DNA of 64,000 nucleotides from Candidatus Brocadia pituitae (GTDB lineage: Bacteria; Planctomycetota; Brocadiia; Brocadiales; Brocadiaceae). The notes beneath the pieces are model-generated. The model was given only the letters and a program-made list of their open reading frames with translations. It did no database searches and was not told where the DNA came from. The translations under genes and the position numbers were made by a program. Positions 32,351 through 41,580 of the stretch are shown one piece after another (the stretch's first letter is position 1; the number at the start of each line of letters is the position of its first letter). The stretch spans positions 1,186,613 through 1,250,612 of the forward strand of contig AP021856.1 of the NCBI GenBank assembly GCA_017347445.1. Reading direction: 5' to 3'.

Positions 32351-33691
32351 TTACGTGCTTTCGGTCTCATAATAGTGGTAAGCAATTTCTTTGTGCTGAG
32401 AAATATCCATACCGGCAACTTCCTCTGATTCGCTTGGCCTTAAACCAATAACTGCATTTACAAACCAACCTAACAGTGTTGTAATCCCAAAAGCCCATGC
32501 CCACGCAGCAAGAATGCCGATCCATTGTTTTCCAACGATAGCAATATTGCCGTAAATGAGACCATCAACCCCGGCAGGATTTACTGCTGAACTGCAAAAG
32601 ATCCCTGTAGCAAATGCCCCCCAGGTTCCGCCCATTGCATGCACACCGATAACGTCAAGGGCATCATCGTATCCCAAGGCCTTCTTCATTTTTGTTACAC
32701 AGTAAAAACATACAAGTCCTCCACCGACACCTATGGCAATCGACGCCATGGGGCCAACAAAACCCGATGCCGGCGTAATGGCAACTAAACCAGCGACAGC
32801 GCCCGAACAGGCACCAAGTATAGTTGGTTTTTTGTGGTGTATCCATTCCAGGACAGACCAGGTAAATCCTGCTGCCGCCGCTGCGGTGTTGGTAACGACA
32901 AATGCGCTTGCAGCGAGTCCGTCTGCAGCCACCGCACTACCCGCGTTAAAACCGAACCATCCAAACCACAATAAGCCGGTACCCAACATCATGAAAGGCA
33001 AATTATGCGGTGGTTTTATTTCTTTCGGAAAACCCTTTCTCTTCCCCACAAGCATCATTAATGCCGCACCCGATGCGCCAGAACAAATGTGCACAACGGT
33101 TCCCCCGGCAAAATCCAGCGCCCCTAATTTAAACAACCAGCCATCCGGAGCCCACACCCAATGCGCCATAGGTGCATAAACTGCCGCCGTCCATAAGAGT
33201 ACGATTAGCAGCCATGCGTTAAATTTAAACCGTTCTGCAAAGGTGCCCGTCATCAATGCCGGTGTAATAATGGCAAACATACATTGGAAAATCATAAAAG
33301 TCAGATGGGGTATTGTTGTCGCATAAATATCACTCGGCGCCTGCCCAACGGTACCTGCCCCCAATCCACACCATTGAAGACCGCCAATAAACCAACCACC
33401 CGGAGCAAAAGAGAGACTGTAGCCGTAGAGTACCCATTGGACACTCACAATGCACATAACAATAAAACTCAACCACATCGTATTCACCATGTTCTTTGCC
33501 CTTACCATACCTCCGTAAAACAAGGCAAGGCCGGGCGTCATAATCAGAACCAACGCCGATGACGTGAGCAACCACGCATTATTTCCTTTGTCGATTTGCG
33601 GTGCATCTTCTGCCAATGCGTTTGATGCAAATAGCATTATCATCGACAATGCAAAAACCGAGGACATACCTAAAAAGGCCCCTTTTCTCAT
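32351..33691 (-). CDS. amt: Ammonium transporter (amt1)
   Basis: 446 aa. The first ~28 residues look like a cleavable signal peptide (ending SNALA). Eleven membrane helices are expected. The pore elements are present: Asp193 in ALDFAGGTVVHI, twin histidines at about 201 and 351 (VIGVHAMGGTWG), and the periplasmic FNAGS motif. The start is placed at an ATG at 33691 preceded by AAGGAGGGG; the frame is open farther upstream. The P-II gene immediately downstream fits control of this channel. Confidence 0.93.
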   Translation of the reverse strand: MRKGAFLGMSSVFALSMIMLFASNALAEDAPQIDKGNNAWLLTSSALVLIMTPGLALFYGGMVRAKNMVNTMWLSFIVMCIVSVQWVLYGYSLSFAPGGWFIGGLQWCGLGAGTVGQAPSDIYATTIPHLTFMIFQCMFAIITPALMTGTFAERFKFNAWLLIVLLWTAAVYAPMAHWVWAPDGWLFKLGALDFAGGTVVHICSGASGAALMMLVGKRKGFPKEIKPPHNLPFMMLGTGLLWFGWFGFNAGSAVAADGLAASAFVVTNTAAAAAGFTWSVLEWIHHKKPTILGACSGAVAGLVAITPASGFVGPMASIAIGVGGGLVCFYCVTKMKKALGYDDALDVIGVHAMGGTWGAFATGIFCSSAVNPAGVDGLIYGNIAIVGKQWIGILAAWAWAFGITTLLGWFVNAVIGLRPSESEEVAGMDISQHKEIAYHYYETEST

Positions 33692-33845
33692 AAACCCCTC
33701 CTTTTTAAAGTTTTTATTTAACTTTTTCATCCCAGACCACATGCAATTAAACACTATCTAACAGATACTTTTCATTACAGAAAACTACAGAACAGAACAT
33801 TAGCTCATCCTATCACCTCCCGCCTTATTCAAAGTGCTTAAAATA

Positions 33846-34790
33846 CTAATTTTCATAGGGCCTAAGCTTTATTTCCCACAAATAGCTGGCTAAACTATCC
33901 AGGTCTTTCTGGAGAAACAGCGAAGGTTCTTTTTCTTTCATCCGGTCGACAATGCTCTTGCATCTCCGTTTTGAATATAACAACGAAACGTCTGATATTT
34001 GTAATGGATTATGGCAGGGTACACAGTTGTTCATATACACACTTTCTGTAATGTCGGCTACGTCTTTTTTGGAAATCTCTTTGAGCGATTGAAACTCTGC
34101 AAGTTTACCTTTGTCAATTTCACCCTTTTGGTATTTTTTAAACAGGTCGATTACTTTCTGTTCATCCGAAGTAAATCTTTCTTCATTATCCATTTGCATT
34201 CTATTGAATGCATGCAATATATCCTCCTCTACCCAATTTTTATGAGCAAATATATACCCTAAAATATGACACTGCCCACACTTTTTTTTCAAAGTCACTT
34301 CCATTTCCTCTTCTGAATGAATAATTGATCCTGGAATCCCCTGGTGGTCGTTATTTAACGAAATCAATAGTTTGGCATCTTTTGGAGAACTTACTATCGT
34401 TACACCATCGGCCAATGCAATGTAGGGCATAAATCCTAAAAAGCTTTTCTCCCTTCCTACCTCTATTTCAGTATTGTTCCGATAATAGAAAATGCGCCGT
34501 GCTGTTTCATCATAAACGATTTCCTTTGGCAAGAGATACAAGGTTTCTTTGTATCTCTTTTGGTTTGTAACGCTTCTGGCGCCTTCATCAAGCACTATTT
34601 GGATATAAACTCTATTGTCTTTAATGGTTAAGGATTTCTTGCGTACGATACTATCCCTAAGAACCACTTCCGGCTCTTTTTTTTCTGAAATCCCGTTAAT
34701 TACAAAATTTTCTGAAAATGCGGGAAAAGATAAAAACTCAAGCATGAAAAACATTATAACGAGTAGAAGATGAAAATTATGATTGAGCAT
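33846..34790 (-). CDS. Exported di-haem protein with unknown N-terminal domain
   Basis: 314 aa. A signal peptide of ~26 residues is followed by about 140 residues of beta-rich sequence of no recognised family, then a helical part with two haem sites: CGQCH near 171-175 and CVPCH near 256-260. A periplasmic electron-transfer or sensing role is inferred from this. Its placement between amt2 and amt1, 154 bases upstream of the amt1 start on the same strand, is unusual. The ATG at 34790 follows GAGGGTG; one upstream ATG (34802) is also in frame. Confidence 0.75.
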   Translation of the reverse strand: MLNHNFHLLLVIMFFMLEFLSFPAFSENFVINGISEKKEPEVVLRDSIVRKKSLTIKDNRVYIQIVLDEGARSVTNQKRYKETLYLLPKEIVYDETARRIFYYRNNTEIEVGREKSFLGFMPYIALADGVTIVSSPKDAKLLISLNNDHQGIPGSIIHSEEEMEVTLKKKCGQCHILGYIFAHKNWVEEDILHAFNRMQMDNEERFTSDEQKVIDLFKKYQKGEIDKGKLAEFQSLKEISKKDVADITESVYMNNCVPCHNPLQISDVSLLYSKRRCKSIVDRMKEKEPSLFLQKDLDSLASYLWEIKLRPYEN

Positions 34791-35072
34791 AGACACCCTC
34801 ATGGTTAAGGTTACTATGTGGCATGGAAGTAATCAGAAAACTATCATTGAGAGCGATCAAACAATGATACCAAAGCGATAAAATGTTCATTTGATTCCAT
34901 TTTATAGATACTATTTTTTATCTATCCATGGAATCATTATATAGCACATTATAAACCAAAGCTAAATGTTGTGTGTTGATAATTACATAACCTATTGTGT
35001 TTAAATTTGTTGCGATTTATTTAAAATAATAATCAACAATTTTGCATACTATTTGCTTGTGATATTCAATGT

Positions 35073-35086
35073 GGCTTATTTAAGCC
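35073..35086. promoter_or_regulatory. Palindromic motif, possible operator (site 1)
   Basis: GGCTTATTTAAGCC is a near-perfect inverted repeat about 280 bases upstream of the di-haem gene. Related sequences occur at 39166-39179 (GGCTTATTTCAGCC) and 39325-39337 (GGCTTATCTGAGC). Confidence 0.35.
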
Positions 35087-35171
35087 AAATAATATCTTGC
35101 TATATTATCGATGAAAGACAAAGAAGTGGTAAGAGCGTTCTTTAGGAAATCGTAATAATTGGGCTCTTTGA

Positions 35172-35200
35172 AAAAGGCTTACAAAGCAAAAAAGCCTTTT
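35172..35200 (-). terminator. Possible terminator downstream of amt2
   Basis: AAAAGGCTT and AAGCCTTTT form a nine-bp stem with an 11-base loop. Read on the minus strand it ends with TTTTTC, about 130 bases after the amt2 stop. Confidence 0.4.
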
Positions 35201-35332
35201 AAAATAAGGAATAAGGAATATGGAAAGAAACGAGAGGAGTATTGAAATATTATTAATGAAAAATGAATCTAAATATGCAGCAATTACACAACAAAATGCA
35301 GATTTTATAACATCCTGAGGAATACAAAAAGA

Positions 35333-36697
35333 TCACATTCCAGGATAACAACTCGTGCCGTGTTCATAAATATCTATGCCACTGCGTTCAATGTTAACAG
35401 GCACCCGAAGACCAAACGTTCGTTTTAAAACAAAGAAAAAAAGGAAACCAGCAGAAAAACACCAGGCAACCAAAGTAATACAGGAGATAAACTGTGCCAG
35501 TAACTGCCAGCCAGAACCCATGATAAGCCCTTTTACCCCCCCATACGTTCCGTCAGAAAAGATACCTACCGAAAGTAACCCCCACAATCCATTTGCGCCA
35601 TGCACAGAAATAGCGCCGACCGGGTCGTCTATTTTTAATTTGGTTTCAATACTGTACAGGGAAATGCGTGTGATTAAAGAAGCAATAATTCCTATAATGA
35701 TTGCAGCCCACGGCGGTACATATGCGCCTGATGCTGTGATTGCGACACAGCCTGCCAGCGCACCGTTACAGGTCATGATGATATCCGACTTTTTTGTTAT
35801 GCGAAAGGAAAGATAGAGAAGGGTAACGGCTCCTGCTGCGGCAGCCAAAAAGGTATTTACCGCTATGATAGACACCCGAAGTTCTGTTACTGCGAGGGTG
35901 CTTCCTGCGTTAAAGCCGAACCATCCAAAAATTAAGGTAAGGGTGCCGATTACGATGTAAAGCAGATTATGCCCATGAATAACGTTGGAGCTTCCATCGG
36001 GATTGTACTTTCCGTATCGCGGCCCTACCATCCACGCTGCAATGAATGCAGTCAAACCACCTATTCCATGTACTAACCCCGCGCCAGCAAAATCCCGGGC
36101 ACCCGCTCCAAATGGCAGCAATTCCAGCCACCCCTTTCCCCACATCCAGTGTCCGAATACAGGATAAAGCACCGCGCATAAAAAGATACTATAAATGATA
36201 TGTGCATGAAATTTAAAACGTTCTGCCACTGCACCCGTTACGATGGTGCAGGAAGTGGCAGCGAACATAATCTGAAACATCCACAGTGCTGCTGTTGATA
36301 CGTCATAAGAATCGCCAAGCAGTAAAAATCCGCTATAACCAATAAAACGATTTCCTAACGATAGCCCGGGGGCCAGCCTGGAACCACCAAACATCAGACC
36401 AAACCCGATGAGCCAAAAAACCAATGCCCCAATACAAAAATCGATAAAGCTCATGGAGAGATAATTGAGCGTATTTTTCTTTTGAACAAAGCCTGCGCCA
36501 AGGAAGGTGAACCCGGCTTGCATATTAAACACCAAAAAGGCGCTAAGTAACGTCCATGCAAAGTTTACAGAGAATTTCAATCCCTGTATGCTTTCAGAAT
36601 AGGTATTGGCACCGCTAGGATCTCCGGCAAATACCTGATTGAATAAAAAAAATCCCGTCCCAGCGATAAGCATAAGAAAGAATATGAACGTGCGCAT
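35333..36697 (-). CDS. amt: Ammonium transporter (amt2)
   Basis: 454 aa. A signal-peptide-like N-terminus (MRTFIFFLMLIAGTGFFLF, processed near FAG) precedes the Amt helices. The pore signature has Asp and His in ARDFAGAGLVHGIGG and the second His in PVGAISVHGANGLWG; FNAGSTLA and GNRFIGYSG are Amt-type loops. It is closer to amt3 than to amt1 in these motifs. The frame is open to a TTG at 36754, but that codon lies inside a strong hairpin (36726-36762), so the ATG at 36697 is preferred. It is the third gene of amt3-glnB2-amt2. Confidence 0.92.
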   Translation of the reverse strand: MRTFIFFLMLIAGTGFFLFNQVFAGDPSGANTYSESIQGLKFSVNFAWTLLSAFLVFNMQAGFTFLGAGFVQKKNTLNYLSMSFIDFCIGALVFWLIGFGLMFGGSRLAPGLSLGNRFIGYSGFLLLGDSYDVSTAALWMFQIMFAATSCTIVTGAVAERFKFHAHIIYSIFLCAVLYPVFGHWMWGKGWLELLPFGAGARDFAGAGLVHGIGGLTAFIAAWMVGPRYGKYNPDGSSNVIHGHNLLYIVIGTLTLIFGWFGFNAGSTLAVTELRVSIIAVNTFLAAAAGAVTLLYLSFRITKKSDIIMTCNGALAGCVAITASGAYVPPWAAIIIGIIASLITRISLYSIETKLKIDDPVGAISVHGANGLWGLLSVGIFSDGTYGGVKGLIMGSGWQLLAQFISCITLVAWCFSAGFLFFFVLKRTFGLRVPVNIERSGIDIYEHGTSCYPGM

Positions 36698-36725
36698 TTT
36701 CAATATGATGCCTTTGTCGAAAGTG

Positions 36726-36762
36726 CGGATATTGTCCCGCATTCCACGGGACAATATCCGCT
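36726..36762 (-). promoter_or_regulatory. Intercistronic 15-bp hairpin between glnB2 and amt2
   Basis: GCGGATATTGTCCCG and CGGGACAATATCCGC form a perfect 15-bp stem with a seven-base loop, 25 bases after the glnB2 stop and 29 bases before the amt2 start. No T-run follows, so stabilisation or translational control is likelier than termination. Confidence 0.55.
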
Positions 36763-36786
36763 AAAAAGTTGTTTAACCTACTTGGG

Positions 36787-37125
36787 TTAAACTGCCGTAT
36801 CGCCTGACTCTTTTGTGCGAATACGATATACGTTTTCTACATTGAAAACAAAAATCTTTCCATCCCCGATGCTCCCGGTTTGCGCCTCGTTAATAATGGT
36901 ATTAACAATCTTTTCCACATCGGCATCCTGGACCGTAATCTCAACCTTTATTTTTGAAAGAAGATCGACTCTGTACCTCCTTCCACGCCATACCTCGCTG
37001 ATGCCCTTTTGGCTGCCATGCCCTTTTACCTCGGTAACTGTCATTCCCGGGTAACCTAATTCCGTCAGGGCATCCCGGACAATGTTAAACTTCTCTGGCC
37101 TGATTATTGCTTCTATTTTCTTCAT
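36787..37125 (-). CDS. P-II nitrogen regulatory protein, Tyr51 form
   Basis: 112 aa. [13 protein letters not shown] opens the protein and the [11 protein letters not shown]-loop is present. The T-loop reads KGHGSQKGISEVWRGRRYRVD, placing Tyr at position 51, so uridylylation-type modification remains possible, unlike the paralogue at 31924. It lies between amt3 (56 bases upstream) and amt2 (89 bases downstream) on the same strand, implying one transcript. The start is the ATG giving MKKIEA rather than the four-codon longer frame. Confidence 0.93.
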   Translation of the reverse strand: MKKIEAIIRPEKFNIVRDALTELGYPGMTVTEVKGHGSQKGISEVWRGRRYRVDLLSKIKVEITVQDADVEKIVNTIINEAQTGSIGDGKIFVFNVENVYRIRTKESGDTAV

Positions 37126-37181
37126 ACCATTCTCCAATCATGAAAAATACCGTAAAACGACTTCATTCTCACATGCAATCT

Positions 37182-38735
37182 TTATTTCTTTTTTGACGGT
37201 TTTACCAATGCATAAACCCATCTGCCAAGCTTCTCAGAGTAGATCTTTTCCCGCGTAGCATCGTTGCTTATTGCTTTCTCTAGGATAGTCAGTTGCTCCC
37301 TGTCCATCTCTTTCTGTTCCTCAACCACCTCTCCGGAAATGGAAACAAGGCCTTCCTCTACCGGATAACATGGTGAACCGTGAACATGTATGTCTATACC
37401 TTCAAACTCAACAAGATCGGACACCCTGACGCCCATATGATATCTTATTATATAAAACACGCCGCAGCCCCATGCAAATGCCCAGGCCAAAGCGACTACC
37501 GTCCCAATAAACTGTGCCAGCAATTGCCATCCGGAACCGGTAATTAATCCACTTACCCCACCATAGGTGCCATCTGCAAAGAAGCCTACCGCTAGCATGC
37601 CCCACATACCGTTTGCAGCGTGTACAGCAACTGCACCCAGCGGGTCGTCAACCTTCATCTTTACTTCTACAAGCCAAATCGACCCCCGCATGATTAGTGC
37701 AGCAATCACTCCAATTACCACGGAAGCCCATGGTGCAACATAGGCGCAAGGGGCCGTTATTGCAACTAACCCGGCAAGCGCACCGTTACAAAGATAAGGG
37801 ACATCAATATAACCTGTCATACCCCATGTTAAAAACAACATCACCGTGGCGCCGGCTGCGGCAGCAATAAAGGTGTTCGCTGCAATTACAGAAATACGCA
37901 AATCGGTTGCTGCAAGGGTACTGCCGGCATTAAAACCAAACCATCCAAATGCAAGGATAAGAGTGCCGATAACCATATAAGCAATATTGTGACCTGGAAT
38001 AGCGTTGGGAGAACCGTCCGGATTATATTTTCCTTTCCTCGGACCAAGTGCCCAAGCCCCAACAAATGCCATGACGCCTCCAATCGTATGTACACATGCG
38101 CAACCGGCAAAATCTTTTACCCCTGCGCCAAAGGGTATTGTGCTCAACCAACCGCCACCCCAGACCCAATGCCCGTATATCGGATAGATCAGGCCACACA
38201 TCAGGAAACTATAAATAAGATATGCTCCGAATTTCAATCGTTCCGCTACCGCACCCGCAATAATTGAAACTGTCTTCGTGGCAAATACCATTTGGAAGAG
38301 CCAAAACATGATTGTTTGCACATCATATGAGTTTCCCAAGAGCATAAACCCATCGCTCCCAATCCAGGCATTGCCATCTTCAAGTCCTGGCGCTAATTTT
38401 GAGCCGCCAAACATCAACCCAAACCCAAAAAAATAAAAGACCATTGCGCCAAACGTTGAATCTATAAAGCAATGTGCCATATAACTCAGCATGTTCTTTT
38501 GCCTTAAAAAGCCACCTAAAAAAGCAAATCCTGCCTGCATGATAAATACTAAAAAAGCACCCAATAACGTCCAGATAAAATTGACAGAAAATTTTAACCC
38601 TGCAATGCTGTCCGAATAAGTTTGAGAACCGTTGGGGTCTCCTGCGTAAACAATCCCAGTTCCTAAAACAAATATCCCCGTAGTTACAAACAGCAACCAC
38701 GCACTTATTTTTAATTTGTTGGTAAAGAATTTCAT
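37182..38735 (-). CDS. amt: Ammonium transporter with C-terminal extension (amt3)
   Basis: 517 aa, the longest of the three. A signal peptide (cleaved near VYA) precedes the Amt domain; the pore motifs are VKDFAGCACVHTIGG and PLGAVAVHAANGMWG. After the usual cytosolic tail (IHVHGSPCYPVEEG) there are about 60 extra residues, mostly charged and helical (GEVVEEQKEMDREQLTILEK), not present in amt1 or amt2. The ATG at 38735 follows GGAGAGGGAC. It is the first gene of amt3-glnB2-amt2. Confidence 0.93.
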   Translation of the reverse strand: MKFFTNKLKISAWLLFVTTGIFVLGTGIVYAGDPNGSQTYSDSIAGLKFSVNFIWTLLGAFLVFIMQAGFAFLGGFLRQKNMLSYMAHCFIDSTFGAMVFYFFGFGLMFGGSKLAPGLEDGNAWIGSDGFMLLGNSYDVQTIMFWLFQMVFATKTVSIIAGAVAERLKFGAYLIYSFLMCGLIYPIYGHWVWGGGWLSTIPFGAGVKDFAGCACVHTIGGVMAFVGAWALGPRKGKYNPDGSPNAIPGHNIAYMVIGTLILAFGWFGFNAGSTLAATDLRISVIAANTFIAAAAGATVMLFLTWGMTGYIDVPYLCNGALAGLVAITAPCAYVAPWASVVIGVIAALIMRGSIWLVEVKMKVDDPLGAVAVHAANGMWGMLAVGFFADGTYGGVSGLITGSGWQLLAQFIGTVVALAWAFAWGCGVFYIIRYHMGVRVSDLVEFEGIDIHVHGSPCYPVEEGLVSISGEVVEEQKEMDREQLTILEKAISNDATREKIYSEKLGRWVYALVKPSKKK

Positions 38736-39165
38736 AAATTTAGTCCCTCTCCTCATAAAATACTACATTTTATCCAGATTAATTACAACAATATTAAAAT
38801 TTTTTATTTATATCGTCCACCTCCTTATGACCAATTTCCATTGAATATAATTGATGAAGAGAAAAAAATAAATTCTATCATGTCGCATGTAGAGTCTTTA
38901 ACTAAACTAATCTAAAAGGAGCAATTATTATTCCAATAATACGTTATAATCCTTTTGCAACCCATTCATGAGAGATCATTGTAATTACGTATTTCATTTG
39001 TAGTAAATTAGATATAACTTATTCATAATCAAAATAATCATGGTGTAAAAGCCATTATAAAAGAAAAATGGCATTATACATTATTCTCCCTAGTCTATTC
39101 GTTGATTTTTCACAACTATAAATTTTCATGGTGCTTATAACATTATCTCAAACTACCTGCCAATC

Positions 39166-39179
39166 GGCTTATTTCAGCC
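39166..39179. promoter_or_regulatory. Palindromic motif, possible operator (site 2)
   Basis: GGCTTATTTCAGCC is a 13-of-14 match to site 1, about 430 bases upstream of amt3. Confidence 0.35.
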
Positions 39180-39272
39180 ATGCAGGATACGCTTCTCGTT
39201 GTCTTTATTCGATGAAATAGTTTTAATTTTTTAAAATTTTCGTTCACAAATAGTCTGATTTCTGGTACAAGT

Positions 39273-39278
39273 TATAGA
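39273..39278 (+). promoter_or_regulatory. Possible -10 box for the candidate RNA
   Basis: TATAGA lies just before the closing stem of the RNA. The -35 region (near TAGTCT at 39251) is weak. Confidence 0.35.
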
Positions 39279-39366
39279 TAGTCGGTGTTGGGGAAAAGCC
39301 TTGGTAGCAATTAGCTCAGTTTTGGGCTTATCTGAGCAGCTTCAACACCGACGCTCTTTTTTATTA
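39279..39366 (+). ncRNA. Candidate structured small RNA ending in a terminator-like stem
   Basis: An outer stem GTCGGTGTTG (39281-39290) pairs perfectly with CAACACCGAC (39343-39352) and is followed by GCTCTTTTTT. Inside, GCTCAG (39314-39319) pairs with CTGAGC (39332-39337), and AAGCC (39296-39300) can pair with GGCTT (39325-39329) in that hairpin's loop, giving a pseudoknot. I do not recognise the class. It may be a free small RNA or a leader element of moxR, 115 bases downstream. Confidence 0.5.
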
Positions 39367-39480
39367 TCTGGTTATCCGCTTGATTGCAATTTTTGCTATA
39401 TCTAGTGCCATTCTATGCCAAAAATATACTACATTTTGTGAGTATTGTAATCAAGCGTACAGCCATATTTTATTATTGCT

Positions 39481-40494
39481 ATGAACCATACCGAAACTGA
39501 TAAGACAGATCATCAGACTATAGAAAAAATAGTAAACGGCCGCCGTAAGATAAAAAAGGAGATTGCCAAGATTATCATTGGGCAGGAAGAAGTGATCGAC
39601 TATCTTCTTGTTGCCCTTTTTTGTAAAGGGCATTGCCTCTTTGTAGGAGTGCCGGGGCTTGCCAAGACACTGCTGGTTAGTACCCTGGCAGATGTTTTGA
39701 ACCTGAAGTTTAATCGTATTCAGTTTACCCCGGATCTTATGCCGGCAGACATTACCGGAACGGATATTTTAGAACAAGACCACGCAACGGGAAAAAGATT
39801 CTTCAAGTTTATTAAAGGCCCGATCTTTTCCAACATTCTCCTTGCCGACGAGATCAACCGCACACCTCCAAAAACACAGGCAGCGTTGCTTCAGTCAATG
39901 CAAGAGTATAAAGTAACAGCGAGCGGAACCACCTATCTTCTCGATCTCCCCTTTATTGTCTTTGCTACCCAAAATCCCATTGAGCAGGAGGGGACATATC
40001 CCTTGCCAGAGGCGCAGCTTGACCGTTTCATGTTTCAAATAGATGTCCAGTATCCTTCTGCGGAAGAAGAGCTTGAAATTGTGCGAACTACAACATCTGC
40101 TTTTAAACCAACAGCAGACAAGGTGTTCAATCCCACGGAGATTATGGAGCTTCAGGATTTAGTTACCAGGGTGCCTGTTGCCGATTATGTGCTCGAATAT
40201 GCCATCAGATTGGTCCGTGCGTCGAGACCAACAGACCCCAGTGCTCCCGACTTTATAAAAAAATGGATTAGCTGGGGGGCTGGACCGCGAGCGTCTCAAT
40301 TCCTTATTCTTGGAGGTAAGGCGCGTGCACTTCTTGACGGGAGATTTGCCGCTACCTGTAACGATGTGCGCGCAATTGCCAGGCCGATCCTGCAGCACCG
40401 TATTATCACTAATTTCAATGCTGAGGCAGAAGGAAAAACATCCTTGCATGTGATCGAGCAATTGCTTGATACTCTTAAAGAACACGCAAAATAA
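39481..40494 (+). CDS. MoxR-family AAA+ ATPase
   Basis: 337 aa. Walker A is GVPGLAKTLL, Walker B ILLADEINRTPPKTQAALLQSMQE, with sensor-1 FATQNPIEQEGTYPLPEAQLDRF, all typical of MoxR. These ATPases act with VWA proteins as chaperones or metal-insertion machines for envelope or redox proteins. It begins a run with a DUF58 gene (23 bases on) and a BatA-like gene, the standard grouping. Confidence 0.92.
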   Translation: MNHTETDKTDHQTIEKIVNGRRKIKKEIAKIIIGQEEVIDYLLVALFCKGHCLFVGVPGLAKTLLVSTLADVLNLKFNRIQFTPDLMPADITGTDILEQDHATGKRFFKFIKGPIFSNILLADEINRTPPKTQAALLQSMQEYKVTASGTTYLLDLPFIVFATQNPIEQEGTYPLPEAQLDRFMFQIDVQYPSAEEELEIVRTTTSAFKPTADKVFNPTEIMELQDLVTRVPVADYVLEYAIRLVRASRPTDPSAPDFIKKWISWGAGPRASQFLILGGKARALLDGRFAATCNDVRAIARPILQHRIITNFNAEAEGKTSLHVIEQLLDTLKEHAK

Positions 40495-40517
40495 AAACAC
40501 CGGACAAAATCAGTTGC

Positions 40518-41423
40518 ATGGCAGAGAATCCTTTTGATCCCGTAACGTTGTCTAAAATTGCCAATATGGAATTACGCGCAAGACTTATAGTCGATGGCGT
40601 GTTGTCCGGTATTCACAAAAGTCCCTACACCGGTTCCAGTATCGAATTTCTGGAACATAAAGAATATTCTCCCGGCAACGAGATAAAACACATCGATTGG
40701 AAGGTGCTGGCAAAGACCGACAAGTATTATGTCAAGCAATTTGAAGAAGAAACCAATCTCAGATGTTATATCTTCCTTGATGCCAGCGGATCGATGGGCT
40801 ATAAATCAACGGGCATCAGTAAGTTTGCATATGCTGCTACTCTGGCTGCTTCTTTGTCTTATTTATTTCTAAAACAATCTGACCTTGTTGGGCTTATCAG
40901 TTTTAATGACAGGGTACTGCATTACATACCACCCCGATCCCGCATTACTTACCTCCATACCATACTCAATGTCCTGGCAGGATTAAAACCTGCCGGAAAA
41001 TCAAATATCAGTGCCGTGTTGAACAGCTTTGTCGAAAAGATTAGCCACCGGTCATTAATTATTATCATTTCCGATTTTTTCGACCAGGTAGAAAAAATAA
41101 TCCATCAGGTGCAACATTTTCAGTTTAAGCAAAACGAGGTCATTTTATTTCATATCCTTGATTCCTATGAATTGACGTTTCCGTTCGAGACGGTAACTCT
41201 TTTTGAATCAATGGAAGATGAAAGACGTATCCTGGCAGATCCAAAGTCCATCAAGGCGCACTATCTCTTTGAAATGCATCACTTTCTTGAACAATTCAAG
41301 CAATCCTGCTTTGAAAATCAGATAGATTACTGTCTTATTGATTCATCGTCACCGATGGATCAGGCATTAATCAAGTTTCTTGCCAGAAGAGAAAGTACCC
41401 TGCGTCCAGTCCACAAGACTTGA
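40518..41423 (+). CDS. DUF58 / VWA-like protein
   Basis: 301 aa. The DUF58 signature SIEFLEHKEYSPGNEIKHIDWKVLAKTDKYYVKQFEEE is followed by a von Willebrand A-like strand with FLDASGSMGYK, a nearly complete MIDAS metal motif (DxSxS). Members act with MoxR ATPases; the client is unknown. Same strand as and close to moxR. Confidence 0.9.
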   Translation: MAENPFDPVTLSKIANMELRARLIVDGVLSGIHKSPYTGSSIEFLEHKEYSPGNEIKHIDWKVLAKTDKYYVKQFEEETNLRCYIFLDASGSMGYKSTGISKFAYAATLAASLSYLFLKQSDLVGLISFNDRVLHYIPPRSRITYLHTILNVLAGLKPAGKSNISAVLNSFVEKISHRSLIIIISDFFDQVEKIIHQVQHFQFKQNEVILFHILDSYELTFPFETVTLFESMEDERRILADPKSIKAHYLFEMHHFLEQFKQSCFENQIDYCLIDSSSPMDQALIKFLARRESTLRPVHKT

Positions 41424-41580
41424 GACCAACCATGTATTCTGATGGCTATTCCTGTTGCAGACCTCTGCTGCCTTCAAAACAGAGTGTTCGGCATTCTTGA
41501 GAACGGAAAGGACAAGAGGTGCTTTTTCCCTGGTGTTGTTATCTTTTCGCCTTTGTTTTTTAAACTTCTGAAAATAAGCC

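Larger units (their letters stand above)
34791..35332. other. Intergenic region with a palindrome and a possible terminator
   Basis: No gene seen. It holds the palindromic motif at 35073-35086 and a hairpin at 35172-35200, both listed separately. Confidence 0.4.
38736..39480. other. Intergenic region between divergent amt3 and moxR
   Basis: AT-rich and without a protein gene. It carries a copy of the palindromic motif (39166-39179) and the candidate structured RNA (39279-39366). Confidence 0.5.

Noticed and set aside
35073-35086. Sigma-54 promoter at the palindrome upstream of the di-haem gene
   Set aside because: The GG and GC elements are nine rather than ten bases apart and the TTGCA part is missing.
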